Positions 1-7,681 of a stretch of DNA of 50,204 bases are shown here, one piece after another; position 1 is the stretch's first letter, and the number at the start of each line of letters is the position of its first letter. Under the pieces are notes generated by a model, which saw only the letters and a list, made by a program, of their open reading frames with translations, had not been told where the DNA came from and ran no database searches. The stretch comes from Thiomonas sp. X19. GTDB lineage: Bacteria > Pseudomonadota > Gammaproteobacteria > Burkholderiales > Burkholderiaceae_C. The position numbers and the translations under genes were made by a program. The DNA lies in the NCBI RefSeq assembly GCF_900089495.1, contig NZ_LT605203.1:1804887-1855090 (forward strand). Direction: 5' to 3'.

Positions 1-32
1 TCCTGCCGCGAATGCGCGGCTATTGATGGGAT

Positions 33-431
33 TCAGCGCGACGTTGCGCCGCCCCTGCCGGGGCTGGTCACTGCAGCGTGTTCCGCGCCTGCCGGCGCTT
101 CGGTCTTTGGGCTGTCAAAAGGCAGCTTTGGGCTGTCGAAAGGAAGGGCGCGACCTGCCCAGCGCTCGCGTATCGTTTCGCTCGGGGCGCCATCGGCGCC
201 GAGCGATTCGAGAAAGTCGATTTCTCCGCGCAGGCTGTCGTGGGCGTCCGCAGGCATGGCCTTGACGAAGCGCAGCACAGCCATGGGGTAGGTCTCGCCA
301 GGCTGGGTTTCGATCTTGTGGTGGCGCAGACGCAGACATCGTCCTGCAAGCAGGAGGCGGAAAGCTGCGCGATCGGATAGTGTCCTGATGCCTGCGGCGA
401 GGCTGCGCGGGGGTGTCTTGCGTTGTTCCAT
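33..431 (-). CDS. Hypothetical protein
   Basis: An open frame of 132 codons on the reverse strand. I do not recognise a family. The middle part (around residues 40-100) has ordinary amino-acid composition and looks soluble. The last 30 residues contain an imperfect repeat (PFDSPK twice) and are low in structure. Two other reverse-strand frames overlap it, so the reading frame is not certain. The gene would start about 85 bp from the tRNA-His fragment at 516-563, a place where integrative elements often carry an integrase, but no recombinase motif is visible. It could be a real small gene of a neighbouring element or a chance frame. Confidence 0.3.
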   Translation of the reverse strand: MEQRKTPPRSLAAGIRTLSDRAAFRLLLAGRCLRLRHHKIETQPGETYPMAVLRFVKAMPADAHDSLRGEIDFLESLGADGAPSETIRERWAGRALPFDSPKLPFDSPKTEAPAGAEHAAVTSPGRGGATSR

Positions 432-515
432 ATTTGTTCCTCAATCAAGCCGATTTCCGCTTGTTGGAGCAACGCAAGTTATTGATTTCTTTGATGCTGG
501 ATGGACGTTTCCGTT

Positions 516-563
516 TTGTGATTCCTGTTGTCGTGGGTTCGAGTCCCATCAGCCACCCCAAAG
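516..563 (+). repeat. tRNA-His 3' fragment, putative attachment site (left copy)
   Basis: The 48 bases match the anticodon arm, variable loop, T arm and acceptor 3' strand of a tRNA-His (GTG anticodon within TTGTGATTCC, T arm GTGGGTTCGAGTCCCAT, end CAGCCACCCCA). The 5' half (D arm and acceptor 5' strand) is absent, so this is not a working tRNA. The same 48 bases recur at 13025-13072 with one mismatch. Direct repeats of a tRNA 3' end are the usual mark of tyrosine-integrase attachment sites. Confidence 0.75.
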
Positions 564-616
564 AAATCAATAGCTTGCAGGCCATTTGCGGGCCTGTTTT
601 GCTTTGCGGGTGCACG

Positions 617-639
617 AAAATTCCCACTGTGGGAATTTT
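617..639. terminator. Perfect inverted repeat, possible terminator or integrase arm site
   Basis: An 11-bp arm (AAAATTCCCAC) is followed by one base and its exact reverse complement. It could form a hairpin with a trailing T run in either direction. It contains TTCCCAC/GTGGGAA, also found near the second attachment-site copy (12915-12983), so it may instead bind a recombination protein. Apart from this, the tRNA fragment and a possible upstream start of the next gene, I see nothing in 432-842. Confidence 0.45.
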
Positions 640-842
640 GAGGTTCCGAAACGGCTTCACAGACCCTTCCGTCGAACCTCCTTTTGCGCGGTCGTAGATC
701 CTTGCTGTAGTGCTTGGGTTCGAATGCAGATCGGGTACCGGGTCAAACTCCGAGTCCGCCGACGTGGTGCATCATGGCTCATTCACCCATTTGCCCCTTC
801 ACGCAAAATGGCGCTGTCTCCTCCGCCGCAAGTTTGCCTTTC

Positions 843-1952
843 ATGCCACCCCGTCCGTCCAAACTGGTCCTGTCACCCCCGTCCAGCCAAGCGCCCCTGA
901 GCAAAAACCAGCGCGCCTTCAACACCCTCGTGCGCAAGCTCGAACGCGCCCGGAAGACTCTGGCGCAGTGGGAGCAATTCATGCCCGAGTTCCAGGCCAA
1001 CTGTCTTCAGGCGCAGTCTCCCAGACTGCAGGCCTTCAACGCCGTGCGCAAGGCACTGCTCCACAAGCTCGACACCGCCTATGGCGATGCCCGGTTCAAC
1101 CCCACCGATCGCCGCCGCATCCGTGAGATCGTGCAGGACATCGGGGCCGATATCCTGCTGGCTGAAGACGATGCAATGGTTCGCGCTCTCATGCAGCGCT
1201 ACGCGCCGCCTGAACGCCCGGCGCAGCACGATTCGACCGATGATCTCTTTGGCTTCGACGATCTCCCGCCACAGCCCGGCGCGGATGTCGACGAGGAAGC
1301 GCTGTTTCGGCAGTTCCAGGAAGCTGCGGCGTCGGCCGCCAAGGAGCAGATCGCCCATCCCGCACGCGCACCGCGCCAGGATACGCAGCAAGCGCAGACC
1401 GTTCGCAGCATCTATCGCAAACTCGCCAGCGCCTTGCACCCCGATCGCGAGACGGACGCAGCGCGCAAGGCGCACAAGACCACGTTGCTGCAGCGCGCGA
1501 ACAAGGCCCATGCCGAGCAGGACTTGCACACCTTGTTGAGCCTGCAACTCGAAATCGCCATGATCGATCCGGCCCAGCTTGCCAGCATGGCCGAGGCGCA
1601 GTTCAAGGTGTTTTCCGCTGCGCTCAAGCGCCAGTTGCGTGAGGTCGAGCACAAGATCAAGGAGATCGAGTTCGGCATCCGCAATGCCTTTCCCGAGCTG
1701 GACGATGGCGCGATCCATCCCCAGCGCATCCAGCGCGCATTCGAAGCTTCACTGCTTGGCCTCGACGAGGCCCGCCAGGAGATCGAAGACCTGCTCGCCC
1801 GCGCCGACAATCCCAAGGCGCTCAAGGCCTGGATGCGTCGGCAGGAACAGTGGGCGGAGCAGGAGATGGAGCTTGACGCCGTGGCGGCTCTGGAAGCATT
1901 CGAGCGCATGGTGATGGCGGAGTTGCGGCCGCGGAAACGGCGCTCACGCTGA
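843..1952 (+). CDS. J-domain (DnaJ-like) protein
   Basis: A 369-residue protein if it starts at the ATG at 843; in-frame upstream ATGs at 714 and 777 would add a Pro/Ser-rich leader. I prefer 843 because the charged helical sequence begins just after it (LVRKLERARKTLAQWEQF). The central region carries a J-domain core around residues 188-225, with SIYRKLASALHPDRE holding the HPD tripeptide that stimulates the ATPase of Hsp70 (DnaK). The rest is mainly charged alpha-helix, probably coiled coil, with an Arg/Lys-rich C-terminus. No glycine/phenylalanine or zinc-finger region is present, so it is a specialised rather than a classical DnaJ. It is a monocistronic gene inside the island. Substrate unknown. 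Confidence 0.75.
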   Translation: MPPRPSKLVLSPPSSQAPLSKNQRAFNTLVRKLERARKTLAQWEQFMPEFQANCLQAQSPRLQAFNAVRKALLHKLDTAYGDARFNPTDRRRIREIVQDIGADILLAEDDAMVRALMQRYAPPERPAQHDSTDDLFGFDDLPPQPGADVDEEALFRQFQEAAASAAKEQIAHPARAPRQDTQQAQTVRSIYRKLASALHPDRETDAARKAHKTTLLQRANKAHAEQDLHTLLSLQLEIAMIDPAQLASMAEAQFKVFSAALKRQLREVEHKIKEIEFGIRNAFPELDDGAIHPQRIQRAFEASLLGLDEARQEIEDLLARADNPKALKAWMRRQEQWAEQEMELDAVAALEAFERMVMAELRPRKRRSR

Positions 1953-1961
1953 AACCTCCGG

Positions 1962-2075
1962 CGCTTGGGCGCCTACCGACGCCTGTTCGAAGCCGCTGGC
2001 GGCATCACGTTGATTCTGTTCGGGGTCTATCTGCTCAACGGCTATTACGCCTGGGTGCCGGCTTTGGCCATCTGA
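1962..2075 (+). pseudogene. C-terminal remnant of a membrane protein
   Basis: The 37 codons before this stop read as the end of a membrane protein, with a hydrophobic helix (GGITLILFGVYLLNGYYAW) and a short tail. They begin right after the stop of the J-domain gene, in the same frame and with no start codon, so only the tail of a gene remains. The style resembles the last helix of cytochrome-c-biogenesis/DsbD-type or metal-island membrane proteins, but this is too short to assign. It suggests a deletion joined the J-domain gene to an older metal-resistance cluster. Confidence 0.35.
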
Positions 2076-2130
2076 AAGCAACAAACCGGTGAAACGACAG
2101 GCATGCACTCGCGGCGTGGGTCGCTAACCT

Positions 2131-2166
2131 TTGACTTGCCAGCTTCTATGTGCTTCTATGCGCATA
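2131..2166 (+). promoter_or_regulatory. Promoter with palindromic operator for the arsR-type gene
   Basis: TTGACT at 2131-2136 and TTCTAT at 2154-2159 are 17 bp apart, a good sigma-70 arrangement. The expected transcription start falls at about 2166, on the ATG itself. A perfect palindrome TATGCGCATA (2157-2166) overlaps the -10 box and start point, where an ArsR-type repressor would block polymerase. A direct repeat CTTCTATG occurs at 2143 and 2153. Confidence 0.45.
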
Positions 2167-2531
2167 TGTCCAAAGCAGCCAATTTCTTCAAGCTCTTCGC
2201 CGATCCAACGCGCTACCGGATTCTCCACTTGTTAACGCTGGATGAATGTTGCGTGTGTGAGCTCGTGGATGCGGTGCAGACTCCTCAGTACACGGTCTCA
2301 CGCCATCTCGCTGGATTGCGCAAGGGAGGATGGGTGGTGGAACGGCGTGATGGAACCTGGATCTACTACCGCCTTGCCCCCGAGCATGCCGCCCTGATCA
2401 AGGCGGTGCTGCAAACCGCCCAAGCCCATGACCTGGATGCGCAGTTGCTCACTGCGGATGCGGCTCGACTTCAAACGCGGTTAGACATGCGAACAGCGGG
2501 TCGCTGTACGTTGGGCTACGGCATCGTATAA
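2166..2531 (+). CDS. ArsR/SmtB family metal-responsive repressor
   Basis: A 121-residue winged-helix protein. Residues 11-20 (FADPTRYRIL) and the recognition helix region (TPQYTVSRHLAGLRKGGWV) are typical of the family. The sequence ECCVCEL (residues 27-33) matches the cysteine metal site of ArsR/CadC-type sensors, which release DNA on binding soft metals or arsenite; a further Cys is near the C-terminus. ATGs at 2103 and 2148 are also in frame, but the promoter elements lie across them, so 2166 is the most likely start and the message may be leaderless. Downstream is a CusC-like efflux gene, so this regulator probably controls an RND metal efflux operon. The metal cannot be decided from sequence alone. 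Confidence 0.85.
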   Translation: MSKAANFFKLFADPTRYRILHLLTLDECCVCELVDAVQTPQYTVSRHLAGLRKGGWVVERRDGTWIYYRLAPEHAALIKAVLQTAQAHDLDAQLLTADAARLQTRLDMRTAGRCTLGYGIV

Positions 2532-2547
2532 CTTTTTTACTTTCTAA

Positions 2548-2575
2548 TATGCGTAATTGCCCATATACGCGCATA
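2548..2575 (+). promoter_or_regulatory. Candidate operator upstream of the efflux gene
   Basis: The AT-rich gap between the regulator and the efflux gene holds TATGCGTAAT (2548-2557) and TACGCGCATA (2566-2575), imperfect inverted copies of the TATGCGCATA palindrome over the regulator promoter. This suggests a second binding site of the same repressor. No clear -10/-35 pair can be fixed. Confidence 0.3.
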
Positions 2576-2606
2576 GCATGCGTGGCGAACGGATCCCATC
2601 AACCCC

Positions 2607-4166
2607 ATGCCCTCCATGCGTGCCACAGCCGGCGACCAGCTTCGAAGAACCAAAGCGTCGTCCTGTGCCCAGTTTCGAAGGGGTTGGGGTGGCGCATTGC
2701 TGTTCGCTCTGCTGCTCGGCGGCTGTGCGAGTTACCAACCCCAGCCTCTCATCCCAGCGCAGGATGCCGCCGCACTTCAAGCACGAGACGTGAATGCAGC
2801 GGGGTTGCGGGCTTTCCTGGCAGCCCATGGCCAAACCGTGACGCCATGGCCACTGCCTTCTTGGGATCTGAGCAGCCTGACTCTGCTGGCTCTGTACGAC
2901 AACCCCCAATTCAAGGTCGCTCGCGCGCAATGGCAACGGGCTCGCGCTGGAACGGAAACTGCAGCGCAGTTGCCCAACCCATCCCTTCACCTTTTCGAGC
3001 AACACCACAGCTTGGCACCGGCAGGCCTCTCGCCTTGGTCCTATGGCCTCGCGCTGGGAATCCCTTGGCAGAGCACAGAACTGCGTCAAGCGCGTGTCGC
3101 CCAAGCCGATGCGCTGGCAGACGCGGCCGATCTCGAACTGGCGGCGGCTGCCTGGCCGATTCGAAGCGCAGTCAGGGTGCGATTCGTAGGACTCGATGCG
3201 GCGCTGCAGCGCGTTCATGTGCTGAAGTTGGAACTCGCCCTTCGCAAGAGAGCGCTGGAATTGCTGCAGCAGCAAGACGTGCTGGGAGCCATCACCGCCA
3301 GCACATTGTCCATGGCACGCATCCAGGAGCAGCAGGCCCAAGCGGGAGTGCTGAGCGCGCAAGGTCAGGTTGCCGATCAGCGCGCAGCCCTGGCTGGCGC
3401 CCTCGGGCTACCGCTGGATGCCCTGGCCCATCTGCGGATTGATTTTTCAGGCATTCAAGACCCGCCTACGCGCAAGCGGTTGCCTTCCCCCGCCGTGCAG
3501 CGCGCGGCATTGCTTGACCGCTTGGATGTCCGCGCTGCACTGGATCAGTATTCCGCAGCCGAGGCCGGCTTGCGCCGGGAGATGGCCAGGCAATACGCGC
3601 AATTCCAGCTTGGCCCGGGCTATGAATGGGACCAAGGCGACCAGCGCTGGTCGCTGGGACTGTCGCTGAGCCTGCCGGTGTTCAATCAAAATCAGGGACA
3701 AATTGCCGAGGCCAATGCGCGGCGTGCCGAGGTGGCAGCCCGCTTCCAGGTCCTGCAGCTTCACGTTTTGACGCAAGTCGAGCGTGGCTTGGCCGCTTAT
3801 CAAAGCTCCGTACAGATCTGGAATGCGACGAACAACATCGTGGCAGAGCAGCAGCAGGATGCGCAGCAGATCTCCGCCCAGTTCGCGGCTGGGGAGGTCG
3901 ACCGGCTGGCCACGGTCCGCGCTCAACTCCAGACGGTTGTTGCGAGGCTGCATCGCCTGACGGCGCAGGCGGAGAGCGAACGCGCGTTGGGGCGCCTTGA
4001 AGATGCTGTGCAGCAGCCCTTGGACGGCAGCGCGCCATTGCCACCCGTCGCCACGCTCGGCCTTGGCCAAGCATCTCTCAAGAAACAAAATGGGTTGAAG
4101 GCCGGTTTCATGCTGGCACCGGGTTTGGATGGATCTGGAAGCCAAGGGCAGCGGCGCGGCGCTTGA
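2607..4166 (+). CDS. CusC/TolC-type outer membrane efflux lipoprotein, 3' end altered
   Basis: About 500 residues of an outer membrane factor of the TolC/CusC/CzcC family, which forms the outer membrane channel of RND metal efflux pumps. It has a signal peptide with lipobox LLGGC (Cys at about residue 40), then two long alternating helical repeats rich in Ala, Gln and Leu (for example ARVAQADALADAADLELAAAAW and the second LPVFNQNQGQIAEANARRAEVA). The family pattern ends near residue 490. The last 15-25 residues run into the 3' end of the IS110 element and are not family sequence, so the natural stop was lost. Its expected partners (membrane fusion protein and RND pump) are missing apart from the pump tail at 5702-5863. 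Probably not functional as an efflux system. Confidence 0.8.
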   Translation: MPSMRATAGDQLRRTKASSCAQFRRGWGGALLFALLLGGCASYQPQPLIPAQDAAALQARDVNAAGLRAFLAAHGQTVTPWPLPSWDLSSLTLLALYDNPQFKVARAQWQRARAGTETAAQLPNPSLHLFEQHHSLAPAGLSPWSYGLALGIPWQSTELRQARVAQADALADAADLELAAAAWPIRSAVRVRFVGLDAALQRVHVLKLELALRKRALELLQQQDVLGAITASTLSMARIQEQQAQAGVLSAQGQVADQRAALAGALGLPLDALAHLRIDFSGIQDPPTRKRLPSPAVQRAALLDRLDVRAALDQYSAAEAGLRREMARQYAQFQLGPGYEWDQGDQRWSLGLSLSLPVFNQNQGQIAEANARRAEVAARFQVLQLHVLTQVERGLAAYQSSVQIWNATNNIVAEQQQDAQQISAQFAAGEVDRLATVRAQLQTVVARLHRLTAQAESERALGRLEDAVQQPLDGSAPLPPVATLGLGQASLKKQNGLKAGFMLAPGLDGSGSQGQRRGA

Positions 4167-5433
4167 GGGCGACGATTGAGCGCTCGCGCTGCTGATCTTC
4201 ATAGCGCTGCTGGCCTTGATCGACGAACGCCTCGCCACGCGTCAGCATGAAATACACCATGCGCGCCAGCTTGTGCGCGGTGGCGGTATTGGCACGCGGC
4301 TTGTCCATGCGGCCCGACAAGCGGCGGTAGAACGCGCCGAGGGCCGAGTCGCTGTGCGACAGGCTCATCGCGGCCATCTTCAGCGCCTGCCTGACCCGAT
4401 TGGCGGATCGCCGGGTCTTGGCTGACAGCACCTTGCCGCCGCTGATCTTCGTGCCCGGACACAGCCCCAACCAAGAACAGAAGTGCTTGACGTTGGCAAA
4501 GCGACTCAGGTTGGGGCCGACCTCCGAGAGGATCTTCATCACCGCAGCCAGACCCAGGCCGTTGATGCGCGTGAGATCGACGCCGGCCCAGTTGGCCAGA
4601 ATCTGGCGTGCGTCGAACTGCGCGCGCAGCTTGCTGCCTGCACGAGGCGTCTTGCCCAGATCGACCTTGGCCGCGCCAAGCTGGCTCAGCAGTCCTTGCA
4701 GCTTGGCGTCGCATTCGCCCAGGTGCCGGGCAATGTCGTCATACATCGCCAGCGCCTGGCGCAGCACGAACAGGTGCTCATCGCGCCAATTGCCCGTCAA
4801 GGCCTTGGCAATCTCCGTCTCACTGGCCTTGACACGAGCGTTGCGATACCGGGCCAGCGTCTTGGGGTCGCGCTCGCCAGCGACGATGGCGCGGATGATG
4901 GCTTGTCCCGTCAGTCCCATGACATCGGTCAGAACCTCGGTGAGCTGGATGTTCATCTGCACCAGCGCCTTTTGCATGCGCTGCACCCAACTGGCCTGCT
5001 CGGCCAAGAGCACGTCGCGCTGACGGGCCACGGCACGCACCACACAGACCTCATCGGTCGGGCGGAACGCCGCGCGCAAGAACCCCAGGCTCATCAACTT
5101 CTGCAACCACTGGCAGTCCTGCACATCGCTCTTGCGCCCAGGCACATACTTCATCTGCCGCGCATCGACCAAAAACACCGTCAAGCCGCGTTGCTCCAGC
5201 ACCTCGAACACCGGGATCCAGTACACCCCGGTGGACTCCAGCGCCACGGTGTCGACCCCACACGCGAGCAGCCAGTCGGCCATGGCGTGCAGATCGTCGG
5301 TCATCGCACCGAACTCGCGCACCGGTTCGTCGCAGGCTTGCCGGGGTACCGCCACCCAGTGGCTCGACCCTCCTACGTCGATACCCGCCGCGTTGGGGAA
5401 GACCAGATCATCATCTCGCTTGCGCATCGCCAT
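4108..5433 (-). CDS. IS110-family transposase (recombinase)
   Basis: A 441-residue protein from the ATG at 5433. The frame is open further upstream, but that part has no family resemblance. The N-terminal DEDD (RuvC-like) domain is clear: AGIDVGGSSHW near residue 16, ALESTGVYW, and DARQMKYVPGRKSDVQD with two acidic residues. The C-terminal Transposase_20 domain contains INGLGLAAVMKILSEVGP, FCSWLGLCPG and the conserved SANRVRQALKMAAMS with the probable nucleophilic serine. IS110 enzymes are guided to donor and target DNA by an RNA made from the element's own non-coding end. All key residues seem present and no frameshift is seen, so the enzyme may be active. Confidence 0.9.
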   Translation of the reverse strand: MAMRKRDDDLVFPNAAGIDVGGSSHWVAVPRQACDEPVREFGAMTDDLHAMADWLLACGVDTVALESTGVYWIPVFEVLEQRGLTVFLVDARQMKYVPGRKSDVQDCQWLQKLMSLGFLRAAFRPTDEVCVVRAVARQRDVLLAEQASWVQRMQKALVQMNIQLTEVLTDVMGLTGQAIIRAIVAGERDPKTLARYRNARVKASETEIAKALTGNWRDEHLFVLRQALAMYDDIARHLGECDAKLQGLLSQLGAAKVDLGKTPRAGSKLRAQFDARQILANWAGVDLTRINGLGLAAVMKILSEVGPNLSRFANVKHFCSWLGLCPGTKISGGKVLSAKTRRSANRVRQALKMAAMSLSHSDSALGAFYRRLSGRMDKPRANTATAHKLARMVYFMLTRGEAFVDQGQQRYEDQQRERSIVALKRRAAALGFQIHPNPVPA

Positions 5434-5695
5434 CGTTTGCTCCAAGATTGTCAACGAACGGCAGCGCCATGGGAGTCGTCGAATTCGACTCGATCTCTCA
5501 AACGGGATGCACATCGCTGTGCTCACCACTGTCGCCGACGATTCCCGGACCATGCTCACGAGCGGGCTCACCTCACGGCGTCCTACAACGCCGCAGGCTC
5601 GCACCAATGACTTGTCGGTCATCTCGGCACTGCCGTTCACCTTGTAGCCCAAAGATCGTTTCTTCGCGAACGCCGGGCGCCCCCAGGGGCTTGGG
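5434..5695 (-). ncRNA. Predicted IS110 bridge RNA region
   Basis: This is the only sizeable non-coding part of the IS110 element and lies upstream of the transposase start. In IS110-group elements this segment encodes the structured bridge RNA with target-binding and donor-binding loops. I infer it from position; I have not folded the RNA or assigned the loops. Exact ends unknown. Confidence 0.4.
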
Positions 5696-5701
5696 ATGCT
5701 C

Positions 5702-5863
5702 ACGAGTGGTGCGCCGGGCAATGAGATCGAGGGGCCGATGGCGACCGTGATTCTGGGAGGGCTGCTGACGTCGACGATCTTGAACCTTCTGGTGCTGCCG
5801 AGTCTGGCTCTGCGCTATGCACGGTTCGAGCCCAGTGCCATGATGGAAGACGGTGCGTTCTGA
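5702..5863 (+). pseudogene. C-terminal fragment of an RND heavy-metal efflux pump (CusA/CzcA type)
   Basis: Fifty-three codons in frame to a stop, with [14 protein letters not shown] followed by [19 protein letters not shown], the last transmembrane helix of HME-type RND pumps. A full pump has about 1,030-1,070 residues, so nearly all of it is gone, along with the membrane fusion protein expected between it and the CusC-like gene. The fragment starts directly at the IS110 boundary, so insertion and deletion of about 4 kb are probably linked. Confidence 0.8.
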
Positions 5864-5938
5864 CGATGGCGCACGCATCCGCAATTTCTCCGGATCCGCG
5901 CAACATCACGACCGAGCGAGACCTGATCGCGAACTGTC

Positions 5939-6928
5939 ATGAATCCAACCTGGGTTGTATTGCTCCACACCGCACTCGACTATGCGGTCGAGTTCGCGGA
6001 GGTGGCCGTTTTTGGCTTTCTGGTGGCTGGGTTGCTTCAGCAATTCGTGCGCGCGCAGGCCCTGCAGCGGCTGGTCAGCGGCGGTGTCGTACGCGCCAAT
6101 CTGGCGGGAGCATTGATCGGGTTCGCGACCCCTTTGTGCTGCTGTACCGCCATTCCGACGGCCATGAGTTTGTTCAGGCAGACCCAGCGTGCCGGCCCCG
6201 CCTGCGCCTTCCTCATCGCCACCCCCTGGTTCAATTGGTATGGCTTGAGCGCGCTGATCATATTTCTGGGACCTCGAAACGGCGTGGCCGTCGCGGCAGC
6301 CGCCGTGCTCACAGGGTGGGGAACCGGAATGCTGGTTGATGGGTGGGCCCTGCGGTCAAGCCGCGTTGCGCCCGCCTCGCCGGCGCTTGGCAGGGAGGGC
6401 ATCGCCGAGGCGTCGGCCACCTGTGCGCCTGCCGAATCATCCTGTGCGACCGAACGCTGCGGTTGTGACTCTGGCGAGTTGGTCTCCGCAGAAGGATCCG
6501 GTTGGTTCGACTTCCACGAGCCAGCGCGGAAACTGCGCGCGGCTTTGGGTACGGCCATCGCGCTGTTTCGCGAGCTGGCGCCTTGGATCGGTGCGGGCAT
6601 CCTGCTTGGCGCAGCGGCCAAGGTGTACCTGCCGGCGGATTGGGTCAGCCGATACCTCAGCGGCGAAGGGATCGCGGGTGTCGGTTTCGCCCTCGTGTTC
6701 GCCGGTATCGTGTACACGGACAGCCTCGGCTCGCTGCCCTTTGTCCATGCCTTGCTGGAAAAAGGCATGGGTCCCGGCAATGCCATGATCCTGCTGGTTG
6801 CCGGAGTGGGCAGCAACGTCTCGACACTTGGCCCCGTCGCGCGCGCCATGGGACGGCGCAGCGCGACGCTTTATGCCCTCGGTGTGCTCGTCATCACCGG
6901 GATCTTGGGGCTCGCGCTCAATCGTTAG
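5939..6928 (+). CDS. Permease of the SO_0444/DUF318 type, probable Cu/Zn efflux
   Basis: A 329-residue polytopic membrane protein with two similar halves of about four transmembrane helices. The first half has FATPLCCCTAIPTAMSL around residues 62-78, a hallmark of the permease family that includes ArsP and SO_0444-type transporters. The second half has the related GIVYTDSLGSLPFVHALLEKG. The linker near residues 160-180 is rich in cysteine (CAPAESSCATERCGC), a plausible metal-binding loop seen in the Cu/Zn subgroup. The gene follows the RND pump remnant by 75 bp and is intact. It probably moves a soft metal or organometal out of the cytoplasm; the substrate is inferred from the family and the neighbours. 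Confidence 0.8.
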   Translation: MNPTWVVLLHTALDYAVEFAEVAVFGFLVAGLLQQFVRAQALQRLVSGGVVRANLAGALIGFATPLCCCTAIPTAMSLFRQTQRAGPACAFLIATPWFNWYGLSALIIFLGPRNGVAVAAAAVLTGWGTGMLVDGWALRSSRVAPASPALGREGIAEASATCAPAESSCATERCGCDSGELVSAEGSGWFDFHEPARKLRAALGTAIALFRELAPWIGAGILLGAAAKVYLPADWVSRYLSGEGIAGVGFALVFAGIVYTDSLGSLPFVHALLEKGMGPGNAMILLVAGVGSNVSTLGPVARAMGRRSATLYALGVLVITGILGLALNR

Positions 6929-6999
6929 CCCCTACCGGCCCGAAGCATCAACGGTCGATCGGCAACCAGACACCTTCAATGTCGGGTGACCGACGAACT

Positions 7000-7503
7000 T
7001 CAGTTCGCCGGAGCGGCGGATGCCTGGGCGCGCAAATGGATCTTGCCCTTTGTGGCAAGCTGCGCCACGAGATGGATCGCACTGGCCTCGCTGATCTTGA
7101 GTTGTGAAGCCAGCGCAGCGGTATCGACCTCGCCCTGTTGGGCCAGCGCCGCAAGCGCCTCACCCTCCAGACTCTCCATCCAGGTGGCAAACAGCGCATG
7201 CAGCTCCGGCGTGGCAAACGCTGCCATCGACGTCGTTGTGTGCAACGCACTGAGCATCTCGGCTTGCATGCCCATGCACATGCTCATCATGTTTTGCATC
7301 GGGTTGGGAGCCTCGCCCGCCTGCTGATTGCGCATCTGTCCCATCATCTTTTGCATCATGGCCATCGGACCCTCGCCGCCCGAGCCCATTTGGGCCATCA
7401 TTTTCCTCATCATGCCCATACCCGTCATCATCGGGTTGGCACCACCGCCCGATTCAGGCTGTGATTCGCTGCCTGTCTTGCTGTCTTGATCTTTCGCTTC
7501 CAT
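7000..7503 (-). CDS. Methionine-rich protein with C-terminal helix-turn-helix-like domain
   Basis: A 167-residue protein without a signal peptide. Residues 25-88 hold about twenty methionines in clusters such as MMRKMMAQM and MAMMQKMMGQM, a pattern that can bind Cu(I) or Ag(I) as in CopA/PcoE/CusF-type Met motifs; one Cys lies inside. The C-terminal half (LEGEALAALAQQGEVDTAALASQLKISEASAIHLVAQL) looks like a small winged helix or HTH. I do not recognise a named family. It is the last gene of a reverse-strand operon headed by an ArsR-type regulator, and a good ribosome site (AGGAG) precedes the ATG at 7503. A cytoplasmic metal buffer or co-regulator is an inference. Confidence 0.6.
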   Translation of the reverse strand: MEAKDQDSKTGSESQPESGGGANPMMTGMGMMRKMMAQMGSGGEGPMAMMQKMMGQMRNQQAGEAPNPMQNMMSMCMGMQAEMLSALHTTTSMAAFATPELHALFATWMESLEGEALAALAQQGEVDTAALASQLKISEASAIHLVAQLATKGKIHLRAQASAAPAN

Positions 7504-7543
7504 GTCAATCTCCTGGTGGATGATGCCGTTGATCGTCTCGGCG

Positions 7544-7681
7544 TTACGGGTGGTTTGTCACCAGCGCCGCACCGAGACCGATGAGGCGGCGTGTCTTGCG
7601 GTCCAATGCCCCCTCCGGGCCATAGACCGCTGCATGAAAATGGTTGCCCTGCTCGATGATCGGTTCATGTTGCGCGGGCAT
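7544..7681 (-). pseudogene. Truncated carboxymuconolactone-decarboxylase/AhpD-like gene
   Basis: Forty-five codons that resemble the N-terminal part of CMD/AhpD-family proteins: an acidic helix, then a hydrophobic helix after LDRKTRRLIGLGAALV. The family normally continues with a CxxC-type motif and about 60 more residues, which are missing here. The ATG at 7681 overlaps the end of the methyltransferase gene, so translation was coupled. A deletion probably removed the rest; the following 40 bp may be a piece of the same gene in another frame. Confidence 0.4.

Larger units (their letters stand above)
4100..5695 (-). mobile_element. IS110-family insertion sequence
   Basis: A single transposase gene on the reverse strand with a roughly 260-bp non-coding segment upstream of it, the layout of the IS110 group. 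No terminal inverted repeats are visible, as expected. Boundaries are approximate: the left end is where CusC-like sequence stops, the right end where RND-pump sequence starts (about 5695-5702). The element sits exactly at a deletion scar in an efflux operon. Confidence 0.6.

Noticed and set aside
445..660. Small reverse-strand protein containing MGLEPTTTGIT
   Set aside because: It is the antisense of the tRNA-His fragment, a well-known false gene in annotations. The same applies to the frame at 12951-13253.
873..1718. Long reverse-strand frame opposite the J-domain gene
   Set aside because: A shadow of a GC-rich gene; the forward frame has the HPD motif and normal composition.
4483..5610. 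A 375-codon forward frame across the IS110 transposase
   Set aside because: Antisense of a well-conserved transposase; no motif of its own.
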